Below are positions 9,721-18,096 of a stretch of 50,801 bases of DNA, piece after piece. Under the pieces are notes generated by a model. It was not told the origin of the DNA and made no database searches. It saw nothing but the letters and a program-made list of their open reading frames with translations. The DNA is from Lentimicrobium sp. (GTDB lineage Bacteria; Bacteroidota; Bacteroidia; Bacteroidales; Lentimicrobiaceae): NCBI GenBank assembly GCA_024709105.1, contig JANJXJ010000123.1, forward strand, positions 1 to 50,801. Direction: 5' to 3'. The translations under genes were made by a program, and so were the position numbers. Position 1 is the first letter of the stretch. Every line of letters starts with the position of its first letter.

Positions 9721-11208
9721 TTATTCAAATTTGAAGTTACGGATGTAGAAAGTTCCGTCAACAAAGTGGTTGGATCCGCCAATTACAAGGCCTACCAAGT
9801 CGAGGTCCTGGCGGGTTTTGGGTGTACCGGTCCCTGCTGAGGGTGACTCAAGCTGGAAGGTATAGGTTTTCCATTCATCAGTTACGATGTCATCCAATGC
9901 TACATCATATTGAACCCAGCTGGTCCAGAACTCCTGAGTCTGGCTGGCATCAGCAATCCATATCTGAATATTCTTGGTCAGGCCGCCTTCACTGTATGTA
10001 TTTGTGCTGGGGATAAATACATCAATTGAGAATGTAGTAAAATTATCGAACTGAATGTCATAATCCAGCTGGAATTTAAGGTCAGCATATTGCTCGGTTC
10101 CTCTCTGATATTTACCAACCTTGGCAGCTGCTGCATTGGCAGGGTCGTCAACCCCTGGAGTAATGGTAACAGCCGATTCTGTTGGAATGAGGTCATTCAC
10201 ATCATTTGCACTGGTTGAAGCAAAAGTGTTGAAGAAAGCTGTAGGGGCAAAATTGGGCAGATCTTCTCCGAAAGGAATTTCTTCTTCAACAACAGCTGGT
10301 TCAAGAGCTGGGTTTGAATAGGAAGCATAGCTGAAATCCCAGTAAACACCTTCCCAAGAGTAAGCTATGGTCATAAGGTCATAACCAGTTCTTTCTTCAA
10401 TAGTAATTTTGAATTTGCGGCTATCGGGCAAATCGGCTGATTCGCCGGTTGAAGTAACTTTTGCAAGGCCCATCCATGCGCCTTTACCAATTAAGGTAAC
10501 TTCATTGGTGGTAGGTTCATAAGTATAGGAATGAGTGCCGCTAAGTAATGCGCTCACGTCTGCCCCATTGGCATTGATCATGTTAGCCGGGATAGCTTCG
10601 AAGCAAGTGCCCAGAACTGCAGTTCCGTTGAACATCAGATCTTCACCCCAGAATGAACCTTTGTCATCGAAAATGAATTTCCCGTCAGTCGTGAAAGTAA
10701 ATTCATGGTAATAGATACAAGGTCTGACACCGGTATTATCAAGTGACCACCAGCTGCGGGCAGCTTCGGCATTCGGGCCAACTCCCATGCAGGTACCTTC
10801 TCTGAATAATTTCCAGGTTTTTGAAGTGGTACCAGCCAGCAGAGTTAATGCTGAGTTCGGATCTTTTATTTCAATGGTCTGATTGAATGTTGCTGAAGCA
10901 TTGGCCGAGTTTTTGGCTGTAAGAACCACAGTGTAATTTCCGGCTGCGGTATAAACATGTTTTGGGTTGGCTTCAGTTGATGTTTGCCCGTCACCAAAGT
11001 TCCACTCGTAACTGGTGGCATTCTGCGAAAAATTAGTGAAAGTTACTTCCAGGAAGTTGGTTGCACTAATTGCATACTGGAAGCTGGCAATGGGATTCTT
11101 TGGGGGATCTTCGTCTTCGTCATCTTTACAGGAAACAAAGGTAACCATGGAAAGGACTCCCATTGAAAGCAGAAATACTCTGCTCCATTTCATGAAACTG
11201 TTTTTCAT
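9721..11208 (-). CDS. PKD-containing surface glycan-binding lipoprotein
   Basis: 495 residues, not an enzyme family I recognise. The signal peptide ends at a lipobox FVSC (Cys27) followed by the acidic stretch KDDEDEDPP, suggesting display on the cell surface. A PKD domain spans about 40-115 (YEWNFGDGQTSTEANPKHVY is the diagnostic core). A middle region (about 120-310) has repeated W/Y/G-rich beta strands. A C-terminal beta-sandwich (about 335-495) ends in FVDGTFYIRNFKFE and looks like a CBM4/9-type jelly roll. Being the first gene of the operon and non-catalytic, it is the expected second surface binding protein (SusE/SGBP-B role) of the beta-glucan locus. The binding role is inferred from architecture and position. 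Confidence 0.75.
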   Translation of the reverse strand: MKNSFMKWSRVFLLSMGVLSMVTFVSCKDDEDEDPPKNPIASFQYAISATNFLEVTFTNFSQNATSYEWNFGDGQTSTEANPKHVYTAAGNYTVVLTAKNSANASATFNQTIEIKDPNSALTLLAGTTSKTWKLFREGTCMGVGPNAEAARSWWSLDNTGVRPCIYYHEFTFTTDGKFIFDDKGSFWGEDLMFNGTAVLGTCFEAIPANMINANGADVSALLSGTHSYTYEPTTNEVTLIGKGAWMGLAKVTSTGESADLPDSRKFKITIEERTGYDLMTIAYSWEGVYWDFSYASYSNPALEPAVVEEEIPFGEDLPNFAPTAFFNTFASTSANDVNDLIPTESAVTITPGVDDPANAAAAKVGKYQRGTEQYADLKFQLDYDIQFDNFTTFSIDVFIPSTNTYSEGGLTKNIQIWIADASQTQEFWTSWVQYDVALDDIVTDEWKTYTFQLESPSAGTGTPKTRQDLDLVGLVIGGSNHFVDGTFYIRNFKFE

Positions 11209-11315
11209 TGGTGTGTGTGTTTAGTTATTAAACGGTTATTGGTTGTTGATTATGATTAATTATTCAGTAAAGCAGAAATCGGATCAGCCATAAGCTTTGA
11301 GCTGTTTTGTTAACG

Positions 11316-11323
11316 CAAATTTA
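11316..11323 (-). promoter_or_regulatory. Candidate -7 element of the beta-glucan operon
   Basis: TAAATTTG on the minus strand fits TAnnTTTG exactly. No TTG or TTTG lies at the usual 19-21 nt upstream, as expected of an activator-dependent promoter. Start of transcription would be near 11309, giving a leader of about 100 nt. The repeat array at 11353-11407 begins 30 bp upstream. The rest of the spacer (11409-11516) is AT-rich with nothing else recognisable. Confidence 0.5.
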
Positions 11324-11352
11324 ATATCACAAAAGGCTTTTGGTATTTTTTT

Positions 11353-11407
11353 TAACTCATCAATACTACATCAATAAACTTTTTATACTACGTCAATACT
11401 ACATCAT
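11353..11407 (-). promoter_or_regulatory. Operator-like array in 11-bp register
   Basis: Read on the plus strand, five consecutive 11-mers tile this stretch: TAACTCATCAA (11353), TACTACATCAA (11364), TAAACTTTTTA (11375), TACTACGTCAA (11386) and TACTACATCAT (11397). Four fit a common TAnTnnnTCAW pattern and the middle one is a degenerate spacer unit. A period of 11 bp puts every copy on the same helix face. The array ends about 30 bp upstream of the -7 element, where an activator would bind. The neighbouring LuxR-type regulator is the obvious candidate ligand. The repeats are seen directly; binding is inferred. Confidence 0.65.
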
Positions 11408-11516
11408 ATGTTTTCTAATAAATTGAATATTAATATTATAAAAATGAGAAATGGGATAGAAAGACTACAACAAAAGCAGGATTTTTCAAACAAACCAATT
11501 TATGGTTCGTTGCCTT

Positions 11517-14486
11517 CTATAACGATAAAATAAAGTCTGTCAGGTTAACTTCGTGGTCAATGTTGAGCTTTTTACGAAGCCTGTAACGACTTATTTCAAG
11601 ACCTCTGACAGATATATTCATTAAAGGCGCAATTTCTTTGCTTGAAAGGTTCATTCTAAGGTACGCGCACAATCTCAGCTCTTTTGGAGTGAGTGCCGGG
11701 TAAGTTTCCTTAAGACGCAGAATAAAGTCCTGATGCACATCATCAAAATACGTATTAAATGCTTGCTGATGCTGCTCGTTTTTAATCTCTTTGTTTATTT
11801 TTCTTATTAGTTGTGAAACCAGATATTTATGGTCATGCTCTTTGCCGGTTTGCAGCAGCGAGCCCAGCTGTTCTTTTAAATTGGTTAATATTTTGGTTTT
11901 ATGTACCAGATTCAGTGTTGTATTGGCCAATTCCCGGTTTCTGTGGTTCATTTCATTCTGAAGTGCCGCATTTCTCAGATTAACAATTTCTTTTTCATTG
12001 ATCAGGGCTTGTTCCCGGTACTTCAAAGTTTGGTCAGCCAGAAGTTTCTCCTGTTTTATGATCTCATCTTTTCTGGCTTTTTCAATCCTTCTTCGCAGGA
12101 ATATAATATTCCCGACAAGTACCACCATGAATATAAGAGTGTAAAGAATTCTGGCAGCCATAGAGCGATGCAACGGGGGCTTAATTTCGAAAGCGAATTG
12201 ACTGGGAACACTTTCAGCATAAAAGGAATTTTTTGATTTTACTTCAAAAACATAATTCCCTTCTCTTAAATTCATGTACTCTTTAAAACCCTGATTCGTC
12301 CATGCTGACCAGTTGTCTTCGTATCCTTTCAGCCGGTAAGCAAACATAGTTCCGTCAGGATACTCATATGAAGGACTTGAAAATTTGAAGATTACCGAGT
12401 TGAACCGATAAGGCTGTTTTAACTTTTGAATGATTTTATTCTGAAAATCAATGCTATTCAGGTTGTTAATTACAATTACAGAGTCATTGCTGCTGAAATT
12501 TACCGTTCTTACTATTACCGGATCTTCTCCCCGTTTTTTTACATCAGCAAATCGTGGAGAGAAATGTATTAGCCCCTGTTGTGAGCCAATAAATATGTTG
12601 TTCTGATCCTGAATGAAAATATTTTCAAACGAAGGCAGTAACATATTGTTGATACGAGAGAAAGGTGAGAGTTCTGTTACATATTTTCCACGCTCGGTTT
12701 CACGTATTACACCCAGGAAAGTATTTGTAAAAAACCAGTAATTCCCGGCTGCATCTCCTGTTATCTTATCAATAAATGGTAATCCTGAAAAAATTTCGTT
12801 CAATCTTGGGTTCTTGTAGAATACATCTGCCTTTTTATCGAAGCGATAAATGCCATCGGGAGTGGTTACATTAAATTCATGATCAATTTTCTGCAAGTTA
12901 TAGGGCAGCTCATCGGGCAGACCTTTATTTGATTTGTAAAGCGTAACAGATTCAGCACGGGTAAGCGCGGGGTTTAAGGAAACGCTGAAAATTCCTCTGT
13001 ACCCATGTGAAATCCAGATAAGTCCATCCTCATCCTGAAGCAGGCTTCGGCTTGATTCCTTAAACCCTTGTACCTCATGGGATACAAACCAGCGGTTATC
13101 TTTTCTGGCTAGTATTACCAGTCCGTTGTATGTGCCTCCAATCAGAGTATCGGTGGTGTTCTGGTGCCGGATAAATGTCCAGAATCCTGGGATATCTGAA
13201 ATTTTTACAGCCTCCTGATCATTGATAATGAAACATCCTGTGTTATGTCCGCATATTAATTGATTGTCAAAAACATTTAAACTCCAAACCTGCCCTTCGG
13301 TGCCGGGAATAAGTTTAAATGTTCCGTTTTTTTCTGATGAATTTTTCAGATTGCTGAGTTCTATACAAAACAGCCCCTGATTGGTGCCGGCGTATAACCT
13401 GCCATTAAATATACAAGAAGTATAAGTTGCTTCAAGGTTATAATTGTAGTCAAAAACCGAGACCGGGGAACTTATTTCGGCGTAATCAATGCCATTGTCG
13501 AGCCCCATCCATAGGTTGTAGTGCCTGTCTTCAAAAAGACTGAGTATGGTATTGTTCTGCAATCCTTTCGACCGGTTGAGATGCTGATAAATATTTCCGC
13601 TGGCATCTGTAATATATACACCGTTCTGAACAGTACCAAATGCCAGAAAATTATTGGTAAGCAATGCACCCGAAAACAACTCAAAGGTTTTAAGTTTTTC
13701 ATTTACCTGAACATTCCAGGATTCAAGTCGCTTTTGGTTAATGGTGAACAGTCCTTCTTTTGATGTTCCCAACAAAAACTGTTCTGGGCCTGTAGATTGA
13801 AGGAACCTGATTTCAGTTTTCTGAAAAATCGGGTCATTCAGATATAATTCCAGCCCTCTTTCGGTTAATTGCATCAAACCTCGTTTACGGTCGGTAACAT
13901 AAACAACCCCATTCACAAGAAATGACTGAGCAAAAGATGAGAAGGGCTCTAGTACTTTGATTTTTCCTTCGCGGTAAATAAATATGGCTCGGAAAGATTG
14001 AAAAACTACTCCCTGTGAAGTGATATGAATGTTCCAGATTTCATCAAATGCCTTGAAATATTGGGGAACCAAATGGCTAAGGGAGTGAAAAACTAGTCTG
14101 CCATTGCCTGCCGGAACAAAATATCCGAATTCTTCAAATGCCCCGGCAAATATTGTATCTCCTTTGGCTTTAACAGTCCGCAATATGGTTTTGTTGGACA
14201 TAGGGTAAAGTTCCCAGTATTTGCCATCGAACTCAAGCAATCCGTCGTTGTTTGCGAAATACATCAGCCCTGATGAGTTTTGGGTAACTGACCAGTTTTG
14301 TGTGCTTGCCCTGTATGTTTTTTTTGGATAATTGTTGATAAATGGCAGGCCCAGTTCTTTTATCTGTGCATAACCAGCAAAAGGTAAGATAAAAAGGGCA
14401 AAAAGAAACCATACCCACCTTGCTGGCAGATTGATCAGCAATGCAGGAAACGAATATTTTCTTGTTCTAAAAGTGCCAGGATTCAT
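11517..14486 (-). CDS. Membrane-tethered regulator: sensor propeller, Y_Y_Y, TM helix, coiled coil, LuxR-type HTH
   Basis: 989 residues. A hydrophobic export segment (about 24-41) is followed by a long two-component-regulator-type beta-propeller (about 45-680; repeats such as GLMYFANNDGLLEFDG and YNLWMGLDNGIDYAE). A triple-tyrosine (Y_Y_Y) domain follows (about 690-765, FAYRLKGYEDNWSAWTNQ). One transmembrane helix lies at about 779-798, then a charged coiled coil (800-870), and a LuxR/GerE-like HTH at 929-989 (LTPKELRLCAYLRMNLSSKEI, 20-residue core LTPKELRLCAYLRMNLSSKE). There are no histidine-kinase boxes, receiver or ATPase, so it is not a hybrid two-component system. It probably senses glucan in the periplasm and binds DNA directly or in complex. 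It is divergently unlinked from nothing: the operon it likely controls starts 309 bp downstream on the same strand. Confidence 0.85.
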   Translation of the reverse strand: MNPGTFRTRKYSFPALLINLPARWVWFLFALFILPFAGYAQIKELGLPFINNYPKKTYRASTQNWSVTQNSSGLMYFANNDGLLEFDGKYWELYPMSNKTILRTVKAKGDTIFAGAFEEFGYFVPAGNGRLVFHSLSHLVPQYFKAFDEIWNIHITSQGVVFQSFRAIFIYREGKIKVLEPFSSFAQSFLVNGVVYVTDRKRGLMQLTERGLELYLNDPIFQKTEIRFLQSTGPEQFLLGTSKEGLFTINQKRLESWNVQVNEKLKTFELFSGALLTNNFLAFGTVQNGVYITDASGNIYQHLNRSKGLQNNTILSLFEDRHYNLWMGLDNGIDYAEISSPVSVFDYNYNLEATYTSCIFNGRLYAGTNQGLFCIELSNLKNSSEKNGTFKLIPGTEGQVWSLNVFDNQLICGHNTGCFIINDQEAVKISDIPGFWTFIRHQNTTDTLIGGTYNGLVILARKDNRWFVSHEVQGFKESSRSLLQDEDGLIWISHGYRGIFSVSLNPALTRAESVTLYKSNKGLPDELPYNLQKIDHEFNVTTPDGIYRFDKKADVFYKNPRLNEIFSGLPFIDKITGDAAGNYWFFTNTFLGVIRETERGKYVTELSPFSRINNMLLPSFENIFIQDQNNIFIGSQQGLIHFSPRFADVKKRGEDPVIVRTVNFSSNDSVIVINNLNSIDFQNKIIQKLKQPYRFNSVIFKFSSPSYEYPDGTMFAYRLKGYEDNWSAWTNQGFKEYMNLREGNYVFEVKSKNSFYAESVPSQFAFEIKPPLHRSMAARILYTLIFMVVLVGNIIFLRRRIEKARKDEIIKQEKLLADQTLKYREQALINEKEIVNLRNAALQNEMNHRNRELANTTLNLVHKTKILTNLKEQLGSLLQTGKEHDHKYLVSQLIRKINKEIKNEQHQQAFNTYFDDVHQDFILRLKETYPALTPKELRLCAYLRMNLSSKEIAPLMNISVRGLEISRYRLRKKLNIDHEVNLTDFILSL

Positions 14487-14493
14487 ATCTCAA

Positions 14494-14501
14494 CAAAAAT
14501 A
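14494..14501 (-). promoter_or_regulatory. Weak promoter candidate for the membrane-tethered regulator
   Basis: TATTTTTG on the minus strand fits TAnnTTTG, but it lies only 7 bp before the assigned start codon and no -33 element is spaced correctly. Either the message is nearly leaderless, the true start lies further inside, or this is chance in AT-rich sequence. Confidence 0.25.
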
Positions 14502-14632
14502 TAAATTTTAATCTCACCATTTATTATTTACAAGGCCTGTTTAAATATTGAATTTTCTATGCTTTTCACAAATAAAAAAAAACAAAGCAGGCATTGTTGA
14601 AAACTTGTAGCGTTCAATTGAAGGGGTTTGGG

Positions 14633-14640
14633 TAAATTTG
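14633..14640 (+). promoter_or_regulatory. Candidate -7 element for the glycosyltransferase-sigma factor pair
   Basis: TAAATTTG fits TAnnTTTG exactly. A TTG at 14605-14607 is 25 nt upstream, slightly too far for a good -33 element. Transcription would begin at about 14647, so the message would have almost no leader before the ATG at 14651 or the second ATG at 14660. Confidence 0.4.
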
Positions 14641-14650
14641 CCGTTCGAAA

Positions 14651-15796
14651 ATGGTTTTTATGATTTGGTTGCAGGGAATACTGGCATCGGAATGGCTGCT
14701 GTTAATCTGGGCGCTGCTGGCTGCCTTGCTTATTCAGTTAGTTTATTTTTGGTTTATTTTTGTTAGGCTGGCATTTTATAATGCCGGTAAAAGGCCGGTA
14801 CAGGAAAACAGGGAGCCTGTTTCAATAATTATTTGTGCCAAAAATGAATATCATAACCTGGTTCGTTTTCTGCCAGTTATACTGGAGCAGGATTACCCCG
14901 AATACGAGGTTGTTGTGGTAAATGATGCCTCCGATGATGATACTTTTTATCTGCTCAGGGAATTCAGTGAAAAATACTCCCGTCTGAATGTTGTAAATAT
15001 TCATCAGAACCTGAATTTTTTTAAAGGGAAGAAGTTTCCGCTCTCAATCGGGATCAGATCGGCGAAATATGATACAGTGCTCCTTACCGATGCCGATTGT
15101 TATCCAACAGGTAGCAAATGGATTGAAAGTATGCAATCGGCACTTACCGGCAAAACTGAAATTGTGCTGGGTTATGGGGCCTATTCTGTTCAACCCGGTA
15201 TTTTAAACAAGCTTATACGTTTTGATACATTGTTTGTGGCAATGCAATACATGTCATTTGCCATAACAGGAATGCCATATATGGGGGTCGGGCGCAATCT
15301 TTTGTACCGGAAAGATCTGTTTTTTAAGGCTGGCGGATTTATGCGTCATTACAAAATCTCTTCAGGCGACGATGATTTGTTTATCAACGAAGTGGCAAAA
15401 AGCAGTAATACCCGCATTCAACCAGCAGCTGAGGCTGTTACTTTTTCGAAACCCAAACAAACTTTTGGATCATGGTTCAGGCAGAAACGCCGCCATCTTA
15501 CAACAGGAGGATTCTATCGTTTCGGGCATAAGTTTGCACTTGGACTCTATTCATTCTCACAACTGGCTTTTTTTGGTATGCTCATTGCTTTGGCTGTAAT
15601 GGGTGTTGACTGGATGCTGCTGACAGGAATCTTTTTACTGCGATTGTTAACACAGCTGATTATTGTAAAAAAGAGCATGATAAAGCTTGGTGAAAAGAAT
15701 TTTCTGCTTTTGGTTCCGTTTTTTGAAGTATTTTTGATGATTACAAATCTGTTGCTGGGTTTTGCAGGTTTGTTTTCACGAAAAACACAATGGTAA
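14651..15796 (+). CDS. Membrane-anchored family 2 glycosyltransferase
   Basis: 381 residues. An N-terminal transmembrane segment (about 15-42) precedes a GT-A domain opening VSIIICAKNEYHNLVRFLP. The nucleotide-sugar/metal motif is TDADC (about 146-150), an acceptor-side acidic motif SGDDDLFINE lies near 238, and RQKRRH near 279 resembles the QxxRW motif of processive enzymes. Two or three further hydrophobic segments fill the C-terminus. It should transfer sugar from a nucleotide donor on the cytoplasmic face of the inner membrane, for a lipid-linked or surface glycan; donor and product cannot be read. Met4 is an equally possible start. The last 7 bp overlap the sigma-factor gene, so the two are translationally coupled. 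Confidence 0.85.
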   Translation: MVFMIWLQGILASEWLLLIWALLAALLIQLVYFWFIFVRLAFYNAGKRPVQENREPVSIIICAKNEYHNLVRFLPVILEQDYPEYEVVVVNDASDDDTFYLLREFSEKYSRLNVVNIHQNLNFFKGKKFPLSIGIRSAKYDTVLLTDADCYPTGSKWIESMQSALTGKTEIVLGYGAYSVQPGILNKLIRFDTLFVAMQYMSFAITGMPYMGVGRNLLYRKDLFFKAGGFMRHYKISSGDDDLFINEVAKSSNTRIQPAAEAVTFSKPKQTFGSWFRQKRRHLTTGGFYRFGHKFALGLYSFSQLAFFGMLIALAVMGVDWMLLTGIFLLRLLTQLIIVKKSMIKLGEKNFLLLVPFFEVFLMITNLLLGFAGLFSRKTQW

Positions 15797-16368
15797 AAAA
15801 GACATCGTCAGTAGAATCGTCGCAACGGGATTATCTGTTGGTTCAGCAGGCGCTGTCCGGCGATCAAAAAGCGTTTGCCTCGCTTATGTCGTTGTATGAA
15901 GATCCGGTATATCACGTAATTCTCAAAAAAGTAGGAGAATCTGTGATAGCCGAAGATCTGACCATTGAAACTTTTGGAAAGGCATTCCGCAATCTGAGCA
16001 GTTTTTCTCCTGATTTTGCTTTCAGTACCTGGTTGTTCAGAATAGCAATCAATCATTCCATTGATTTTCTCCGGAAGCAGAAAAACGACCCCTGTCAGCG
16101 CGATCTTAATAACCAGTCCGAAGTTGCAGATCTAAATTCTGACCCGGAAGAAACCTACATCAGGGAACAACGTATGAAGCTCATGCGCGAAACGGTTGAA
16201 AAACTTAAACCCCGCTACAGACGGCTTATTGAGATGAGGTATTTTGATGAAATGTCATACGAGGAAATTGCAGCACAATCGGGGCTGCCTATTGGTACTG
16301 TTAAAGCACAGTTGTTCCGGGCAAAAGATTTGCTTTATCAGATTCTTACAGGATCACACGACCTTTAG
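15790..16368 (+). CDS. RNA polymerase sigma-70 family (ECF-like) sigma factor
   Basis: 192 residues. Region 2 covers about 28-95 (LTIETFGKAFRNLSSF and FSTWLFRIAINHSIDFLRKQ, the -10-binding and core-binding helices). Region 4 covers about 135-188 (YRRLIEMRYFDEMSYEEIA then GLPIGTVKAQLFRAKDLL), the -35-recognition HTH. No anti-sigma gene follows; the next gene is on the opposite strand and overlaps its 3' end. The start overlaps the glycosyltransferase by 7 bp. Sigma factors of this type in Bacteroidota often lack a cognate anti-sigma factor. The regulon is unknown. Confidence 0.92.
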   Translation: MVKKTSSVESSQRDYLLVQQALSGDQKAFASLMSLYEDPVYHVILKKVGESVIAEDLTIETFGKAFRNLSSFSPDFAFSTWLFRIAINHSIDFLRKQKNDPCQRDLNNQSEVADLNSDPEETYIREQRMKLMRETVEKLKPRYRRLIEMRYFDEMSYEEIAAQSGLPIGTVKAQLFRAKDLLYQILTGSHDL

Positions 16369-17268
16369 CGCTTCTCTGGTTTTCTCACTTTTTCCTTTTT
16401 TCTCAAACTTTTCGATTTCTGATTTCATGGCTACATATCCGGCTTCTATCAATTCAGCTGCCCGGTGAAAATCGAAAGTATCGGCTATATTTACGGGCAG
16501 ATTAAGCAGCATATCCGGTTGATGATGCTCCAGTGAATTGAGTGTCAGTTTGTGTTGCATCAATTCAAATGAATTGTTCATGATGTTGAAAATACCGGTT
16601 ACTTTGGTTCTTTTCGGGTGGCCTCCGGTTACACTGTTCCATTTTTCGTTGATCAGCCGCCGGGTTTTATTCATCATGTTGTCCTCTTTATTTTTAGGAA
16701 TCAGCAACACATCAGTTCTTGGAGCATTTACGTTTACTGCTACCAGAAGATTTCCTTTTGGATGAAAAACATGTTCCATAGGCAGCGGGTTAACCAGGCC
16801 GCCATCAACCAGCAAAGCCTTTTCCTGAGTAACCGGCATCAGTACACTGGGTATAGATGACGAAGCCCTGATTGCATAAAGCAAATCTCCGCTGGTGAAT
16901 ACAACTTCGGTGTGATTGGATAGGTCAGCTGCTACAGCGGCATATGGCAGCGGGAGTTCTTCAATCAAAACACTTCCAACAAAATGTTTCATTTCATTAA
17001 AGACTTTTTCCCCTTTTATGATGCCTGTTTTACTAACCGCCAGGTCCATAAGCCGGTAAACATCAAGCCGGTTGAGGCTGGTTATAAAATCTCTGAAATG
17101 GTTCAGTTTTCCGCAGGCATACATTCCACCCACCAGAGAGCCCATTGAAGTACCGGCAATGGCTTTGATTTCGTAGCCATGTTCTGTAAGTGCATCAATA
17201 GCGCCTATGTGCGCCAAACCCCTGGCTCCTCCGCTGGAAAGCACCAATGAAATTTTCTTGTTTCCCAT
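16354..17268 (-). CDS. Patatin-like phospholipase (RssA/YjjU type)
   Basis: 304 residues with the full patatin catalytic dyad: oxyanion-hole motif SSGGARGLAHIGAI (11-24), nucleophile Ser41 in AGTSMGSLVGG, and Asp155 in LVDGGLVNPLP. No signal peptide, so a cytoplasmic lipid acyl hydrolase is expected. The natural substrate is unknown. The last 15 bp run through the 3' end of the convergent sigma-factor gene, so the stop codons lie inside each other's coding sequence and no room is left for a terminator. A 72-bp gap separates it from the upstream phosphopantetheinyl transferase on the same strand. Confidence 0.9.
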   Translation of the reverse strand: MGNKKISLVLSSGGARGLAHIGAIDALTEHGYEIKAIAGTSMGSLVGGMYACGKLNHFRDFITSLNRLDVYRLMDLAVSKTGIIKGEKVFNEMKHFVGSVLIEELPLPYAAVAADLSNHTEVVFTSGDLLYAIRASSSIPSVLMPVTQEKALLVDGGLVNPLPMEHVFHPKGNLLVAVNVNAPRTDVLLIPKNKEDNMMNKTRRLINEKWNSVTGGHPKRTKVTGIFNIMNNSFELMQHKLTLNSLEHHQPDMLLNLPVNIADTFDFHRAAELIEAGYVAMKSEIEKFEKKGKSEKTREALKVV

Positions 17269-17340
17269 TTTTTGTAGAATTGACTTGAGTAGTTTTCTGG
17301 TATTTCTATCGGTTTATGCCGATTATTAATGCAGAAAAGC

Positions 17341-18045
17341 CTATTTCAGATTGTTATGAGCGTTAATGATTTCATGCAGGTTAAGAATTGTAACCGAAGC
17401 ATCAAACAAATCGCCGTACGAACAAGCCGAAAGCTTATATCCTTCTTCAAATTGGAAGTTTTTAAGGGAATAACCATGGGCTTCAGGGTCATTTTCCAGT
17501 AAAAAATTACCATCAGCAATTGGAGACACAGTAAAAGAATTCAGGTTTTTGGTCAGGCCTTTTCCGATAGCTTTCAGGAAACTTTCTTTCAAAGTCCATA
17601 ACGTAAAAAAAACATCTGCTTTGCTCGTCTCATCCGGGCAGCTGTTTATCCAGTCTTTTTCAGGTTGCGAAAAAAAGCGATTGGCCACACCTTCGGGTAC
17701 TCTGCGGATTTTTTCAACATCAACACCCACGGCAGTGTCAGAAAAAGCTATGGCTACCCATTTGCCTGAATGTGAGATGTTAAAATGAATGTTTTCAAAT
17801 CCATCGGGGAATGGTTTGCCTTTTTCGCCAGTTGTAAATGGTTCGTAGGGAAGGGTTTTGCCAAACCTGGAAGCGAGCAGATAACGTGTAGCCAATTCCC
17901 CCGCCAGGCTTCTTTGTGCATCGGCTGGCCTGGCAAAAGCTGTGATTTTTACCTTTACAGCATCGGGAAGCTTTTCAAGCAGTTGTTCACGCAGCTGCTC
18001 AAACGCGTTTTCATCCATTAAATGCAAAGCAAAAATCTCAGTCAT
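17341..18045 (-). CDS. 4'-phosphopantetheinyl transferase, Sfp type
   Basis: 234 residues, the usual length of the Sfp class. Motifs include NIHFNISHSGKWVAIAF (85-101), the Mg2+-binding GVDVEKI (Asp109, Glu111) and FTLWTLKESFLKAIGKGL with Glu154. It transfers the phosphopantetheine arm from CoA to acyl- or peptidyl-carrier proteins. No polyketide, non-ribosomal peptide or aryl-polyene genes are in the window, so the partner is unknown; a housekeeping ACP role is possible. It lies 51 bp downstream of the M19 dipeptidase. Confidence 0.92.
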   Translation of the reverse strand: MTEIFALHLMDENAFEQLREQLLEKLPDAVKVKITAFARPADAQRSLAGELATRYLLASRFGKTLPYEPFTTGEKGKPFPDGFENIHFNISHSGKWVAIAFSDTAVGVDVEKIRRVPEGVANRFFSQPEKDWINSCPDETSKADVFFTLWTLKESFLKAIGKGLTKNLNSFTVSPIADGNFLLENDPEAHGYSLKNFQFEEGYKLSACSYGDLFDASVTILNLHEIINAHNNLK

Positions 18046-18096
18046 GATTCAGTTATTATTTTTTATACGTTAAGATTGAAGCCATGTTACAATAAA

